Positions 59,938 to 64,000 of a stretch of DNA of 64,000 nucleotides are shown piece by piece (position 1 is the stretch's first letter; every line of letters begins with the position of its first letter). Source of the DNA: Ricordea florida (Eukaryota; Cnidaria; Anthozoa; Corallimorpharia; Ricordeidae). The stretch is from contig OX453272.1 of the NCBI GenBank assembly GCA_949710005.1, positions 29,740,932-29,804,931 of the forward strand, in the 5' to 3' direction. Made by a program: the position numbers and the translations under genes. The notes under the pieces were generated by a model. That model was not told the DNA's origin. It did no database searches and saw nothing but the letters and a program-made list of their open reading frames with translations.

Positions 59938-60250
59938 CTCACAACCAAACCAAGAGCAACCGAAACGGACGCAATTCTACCGGCAACAACCGACCATTAA
60001 CTTAGAACACACGCGTTACCTTCGCGGTTCGAGAGAGCAAAATTTTCTTGAAACACGCCGCGAGTTCGCTATATCGGAAATTGACTTGCTGTGTGACGTC
60101 ATCGGTGTTGTCATTGGTGACAACATTAACTAATATGATTGGTTAGTATGGCTCGTTAAGTGACATCGGGACCGCCCATTAGTATAAGCCAATCGTATTA
60201 ACGATACATCGACCAATCAAAGCTCGACGGTATTGTCTCGAAGCTGTGTC
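59938..60250 (-). promoter_or_regulatory. FOXO 5' flank/promoter
   Basis: A full CRE (TGACGTCA, about 60095-60102) and ATTGG words (CCAAT on the minus strand, for example near 60112 and 60140) lie within 220 bp of the start codon. No TATA box at a convincing distance. Confidence 0.45.
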
Positions 60251-63200
60251 ACTCGCCCACGCGCTCTTTTTGTTATCATTCTTTCGCAGTATGATTATAT
60301 TGTAATTTTTGTCAGCGAACTGGAAACTCTCCGCAGTAATATTTCGGATAACCTCACGCAACTTTGCCAAAGTCGCCTTTTACGGCTGTTGTCAAATGGG
60401 ATCGAAAATGCAGCTTCTCATGGAAGGTTCCCACCTCTGCGTTCATGTTGATTCTTTACGAGGGTAGGTCCAAAATGTCAATCAAAGACAGACATCATCA
60501 GCATACGTCAAAGGAGAGTATCGAGTTTCCTTCCTTAGACACTCCGCAAACCGGAAGCTAATATTAAGAGTGCGGTTTGGACTCTGTCGTTGAGCAAAAA
60601 CCAGGCAATTACAGAGTAAATAGAATTGTAAAGAAAAAAATGTTGTAGTGTAAAACAGGTTAATTGCTTACATGATAGCAGCCAACTTGTACGTGTCCTG
60701 TGACCGTATTGTTTGGCAATTGCAGTAAAATATCTCCACTTGACGCTAGGGACAGGTAGCTTTAACCCTATGGATTCAGGTCGGCTAAGGGGCCGTCAGC
60801 AGGTGGCGACAAAAATGAATACAATAATAACCTGGTTATAGGCCTCAATTCAGAGGAAACATAAGAAATAAATTATTAAGATCACGGTCTGTGACCACAA
60901 ATTCAAAATATCCCTCACTTATATTAGCTTCCGGCCAAAGTTTTTAGAGGAGAACACAGGAATCAATGTAAGATTAGTTTGCAGAGATAAGAAAAAAAAT
61001 AACAATTATTTGGAAGAAGAATTTTTTGATTAAAGATAACGACAATAGATAGACCAATTTATTTCTAACGAGAGTCACGCCCAAAGGCAGACTAAGAAAA
61101 TAATAATGACTTCAAGATATTGCGGCCTTGGCGAGGAAACCAAATATTACGAATGCCAAAGTGCGATAAATAACACATTAACTGGAAAAAAATAAATTGA
61201 GAACGAACCAGGTCCTCGCTTCCAGCCATCTCTGATTCTCTTATGAAGATTTAAAAATGGAATCATTTTTCTGAAAGTTCAATATTCCTAAAGATATCAA
61301 CAGAAGTGAATCATCATTTCATCCGACTTACATTTAGCTGTGACTCCAATCTGATTAGCACACCAAATGGAATGTTGTGCTATAATATTACTGAGCTTAC
61401 TGTGATTAGTGGATTTCTCAGAGCTAACTGAATAACATAAACTGTATAACATTCCAATTGAAACCGATCTATCTTTTTAATAATGACTTGCATAACTTGA
61501 TGGGAAAACACCCCTCAAAATTGAGCCTCTCAGACCAATCATTAAGCACAATATATCGGTGACTGAAAATGTAACAGCAAACATCTTCACGGTCAAGTCC
61601 ATTCATTACTCAGTTGAAAAGTATCAAAGGCCGATGTGCAGTGTGCCGCGACATGTTGTTTACTGCAGTTCGTAGCATAAGATTTTGTGCCCTTTGATTT
61701 CATAATCCATCTTAAGACTGATTTCTTACTCAACTCTCCCGTTGTTCTCTACATATTCCTTGAAGTTCTGGTTTGGAGAAACTAGCATTTGAGAAAGAAA
61801 TTTTGTATCAGTGTAAAGGCTCTGTCTGAATTAGTTGAATTAGCAGTCAGTGATGGTTCACTAAACGTAAACAGCGGCTAATGATTACGTAACAGGAATA
61901 GGGATGTTACATCAAGAATTACGTCACAACTTAAAATCGTGCTTCGACTCAGTATACAAAGAAGAATTTTCTTTGACAATCAGGGATCCCAACGCTCAAA
62001 GTCAAACAAAAAAATAGTTCCAGTGTTAGATCACGTCCACTCCGGAAAACAAGGTAGTTTCTGCTTTTAACGCCTCGAGTTAGATATAGGATCATGGAAT
62101 GACTGGCGTTTGACTCTAGAGGCTCCGCCCGGCGGTTTACTCATGACGAACAGTTGAAGGTAAACAAGGGTAGTGCAGTAAAGTGTTTGAAAGTCTGAAC
62201 TAAATTATAAGAAATCTAGCTACTTACATGTATAATGCACAGCACTACACAGTTCATTTCTTGACATTTTTATTTCAGATTACTTGAGTGTAAGTCCTGT
62301 TATATACCAGATTATGCAGACAGTAATGTTAATGTCGAGAGCCGTAGCCAGAAAGAGGCACTTGTCCCTGTCAGTTTTGAGACAACAATACGGAAATTTG
62401 GTCAAATGATGCGTGATCTCAGTTTTGTGTTACAATTAGTCATCATTAACACTCGAACACCTAAATAAGAAAATGAAAGCAAGGGCATTGCCTCAGTCAG
62501 AATTTTTTCTAGTTTTGAACAAGGTGTTTTTAGTCTACATATTGTGGTTTTGATTTGTAATAAAATTGAATGATAGCATTAAGAGGGATTCCCACAAAAG
62601 GATCATATGAGCTTTAAACAAGACCAATTTGAATTTGTTGTGAGATCACTTTAATTTGTGGCGAACTGACTCGTTTTAATATCGCTAACATCACTTCGTA
62701 TTTTGGAGGTAAGAACAAACTGGGTCAGTCCAAAACCCCGATAGCCTTATTCGCGAAGAACAGGGTTGTATGACATGAGTCTGTTATGGTAGCTCCCATG
62801 TCAATGAACGGCCTCTTGTAAAGAATGTCTTGCGTTACAGGCTCTGTTAACCCTTTCACTCCAAGAGGTGATCAATACACAACTTCTCTATCCAGTATCA
62901 ATACACTGTTCAGCAAGTAGGTGGTTAAAATTGAGAAATAGATAAATTCTCCAAACCGTGATTTGTGTTTTAGAAGTTAAAGGCTAAAATCACGGACGTA
63001 AATGCACATGGACACAAGTGAGTTCACGGAGATTTCAATACAACACAGCTGACCACAGGGTTTGTCGCATTGTTTGGTAAATAACTCATTCTTACAGAGA
63101 CTTTATAATTGTTATCATACAAGTGATGAGGAGAAACTATTCCCACTTCGCCATAAGCCCAGTCAGGAGCCCACAGTGGCCCCGTTGACTACTACAAGTC

Positions 63201-63370
63201 TGCTAACTTTTTGCAAGTATCTTATCGTTAAAAAGACTTATTCGTTGTTATCATATAAGTGATCAAAACTAGCTATTCCCAATTACCAGCTCAGTTTGAG
63301 TATTTTGGAACAAATAAAAAATGGTTGACCAAACGAGTCGATGAAGTAAGTTTTACCACAGTGGAATGTA
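60251..63370. other. Non-coding region upstream of FOXO
   Basis: No gene is recognised. Forkhead-type words occur as TGTTTAC at 61657-61663, GTAAACA at 61867-61873 and GTAAACAA at 62160-62167 (the last is the DAF-16/FOXO consensus), and again TGTTTAC at 63922-63928. A palindromic TTACGTAA (bZIP/PAR type) is near 61886. The short frames here look random. Confidence 0.4.
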
Positions 63371-63376
63371 AGCGCC

Positions 63377-63662
63377 GGGGGGGATACTCCCTATAAAAGT
63401 CACCGGTGTACTCGTCGTACCTTTTAGGGGTTTACATTTGTGGGTTGGTATCGCTTGGGGTGCTAATACCTAATATGACTGCTGCCAGAGTTGTCTTGGT
63501 ACCTTTTAGGGGCCTATTAAAATTTGCAGTACCAGTTATATAACTTATTGTTGTTGAATTGGTAGGGGTGGAAAGGAGTTTGGAACACGCCGCCATATAC
63601 AAGATTCTGGTACCTTAACGGGTGTCACCGTCACTAAAATAGGAGAGTACCCCCCCACCCCC
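63377..63662. mobile_element. GGGGGGATACTCC-type MITE
   Basis: The left end GGGGGGGATACTCCCTATAA is mirrored by ATAGGAGAGTACCCCCCC at the right. Inside, TACCTTTTAGGGG occurs twice. It is of the same type as the split element at 50788-52185. Confidence 0.65.
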
Positions 63663-64000
63663 ACCCAGGAATAAGCGTGGGTGCTGACGTTTCGAGCGTT
63701 AGCCTTTTGGAGCTGACCGATTTCCCACCTACACAGCACCAGTTTCTTCAGAAACTAACTCCTTTATACTTGAATTATTTTGGGTCTGCCTTTTACTGCA
63801 ATGCAAAATTACTCTGTTTCATTTCCTGTCGGTTTAATCCAGGTTAAATACATTGGTTCAATATAGCTCATGTCCGTCTTCAGGTTTTCCGTCAGCTAGC
63901 GATACTGGCTGTAGCGGAAAGTGTTTACAACTCGAACTAAAGGAAATTGAAGAGTAAAAAGCGGAAATCAAAGATAAACAACATTGATCAGCCAAACTTA

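Overview
The window looks like nuclear DNA of an early-branching animal, most likely an anthozoan cnidarian such as a stony coral. It is AT-rich, carries intron-rich animal genes (EIF2S3, MFSD9-like, ankyrin/MYND, NPAT-like, FOXO) with GT-AG splicing, and is littered with foldback MITEs, tRNA-derived SINEs, LINE, BEL/Pao, Helitron-like and pogo-like sequence. The taxon is an inference. No mitochondrial, bacterial or viral block was recognised.

Layout. (1) 1-8.5 kb: the 5' half of EIF2S3 (translation factor eIF2 gamma) on the minus strand, seven coding exons, leaving the window on the left. (2) 8.5-13.7 kb: the EIF2S3 promoter, a 9-bp minisatellite, a tRNA-derived SINE, a 1.7-kb minisatellite with a 115-bp higher-order unit, and a TATA/CRE promoter-like block. 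(3) 13.7-22.4 kb: a five-exon MFSD9-like transporter gene on the minus strand, whose first exon lies in a 364-bp exact tandem duplication; its introns hold a CR1/L2-type LINE relic and several MITEs. (4) 22.77-26.05 kb: a three-exon ankyrin-repeat/MYND protein on the plus strand, divergent from MFSD9. (5) 26.78-55.15 kb: a 15-exon NPAT-like gene on the minus strand (1190 codons plus stop), convergent with the ankyrin/MYND gene. Its introns hold pogo-like, hAT-like, Harbinger-like and Helitron-like elements, a BEL/Pao relic and an LTR. (6) 58.1-59.9 kb: a two-exon FOXO gene on the minus strand (559 aa). (7) 60-64 kb: non-coding DNA upstream of FOXO with scattered forkhead-type motifs and a terminal MITE.

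The splice models were built by hand. Reading phase is consistent across every junction used for all five genes, which is strong internal support, but UTR ends are only guesses. The five genes do not form a pathway: they are a translation factor, a transporter, a MYND-domain protein, a histone-gene coactivator homologue and a stress/insulin-responsive transcription factor. Two divergent or promoter-rich intervals (22.4-22.8 kb and 8.5-9.4 kb) are the main shared regulatory spaces.

I saw no CRISPR array, operon or other prokaryote-like system. The most interesting material is structural: the exon-1 duplication, the Helitron-like family with asymmetric terminal inverted repeats, the higher-order minisatellite, nested transposons, and the NPAT-FOXO neighbourhood.
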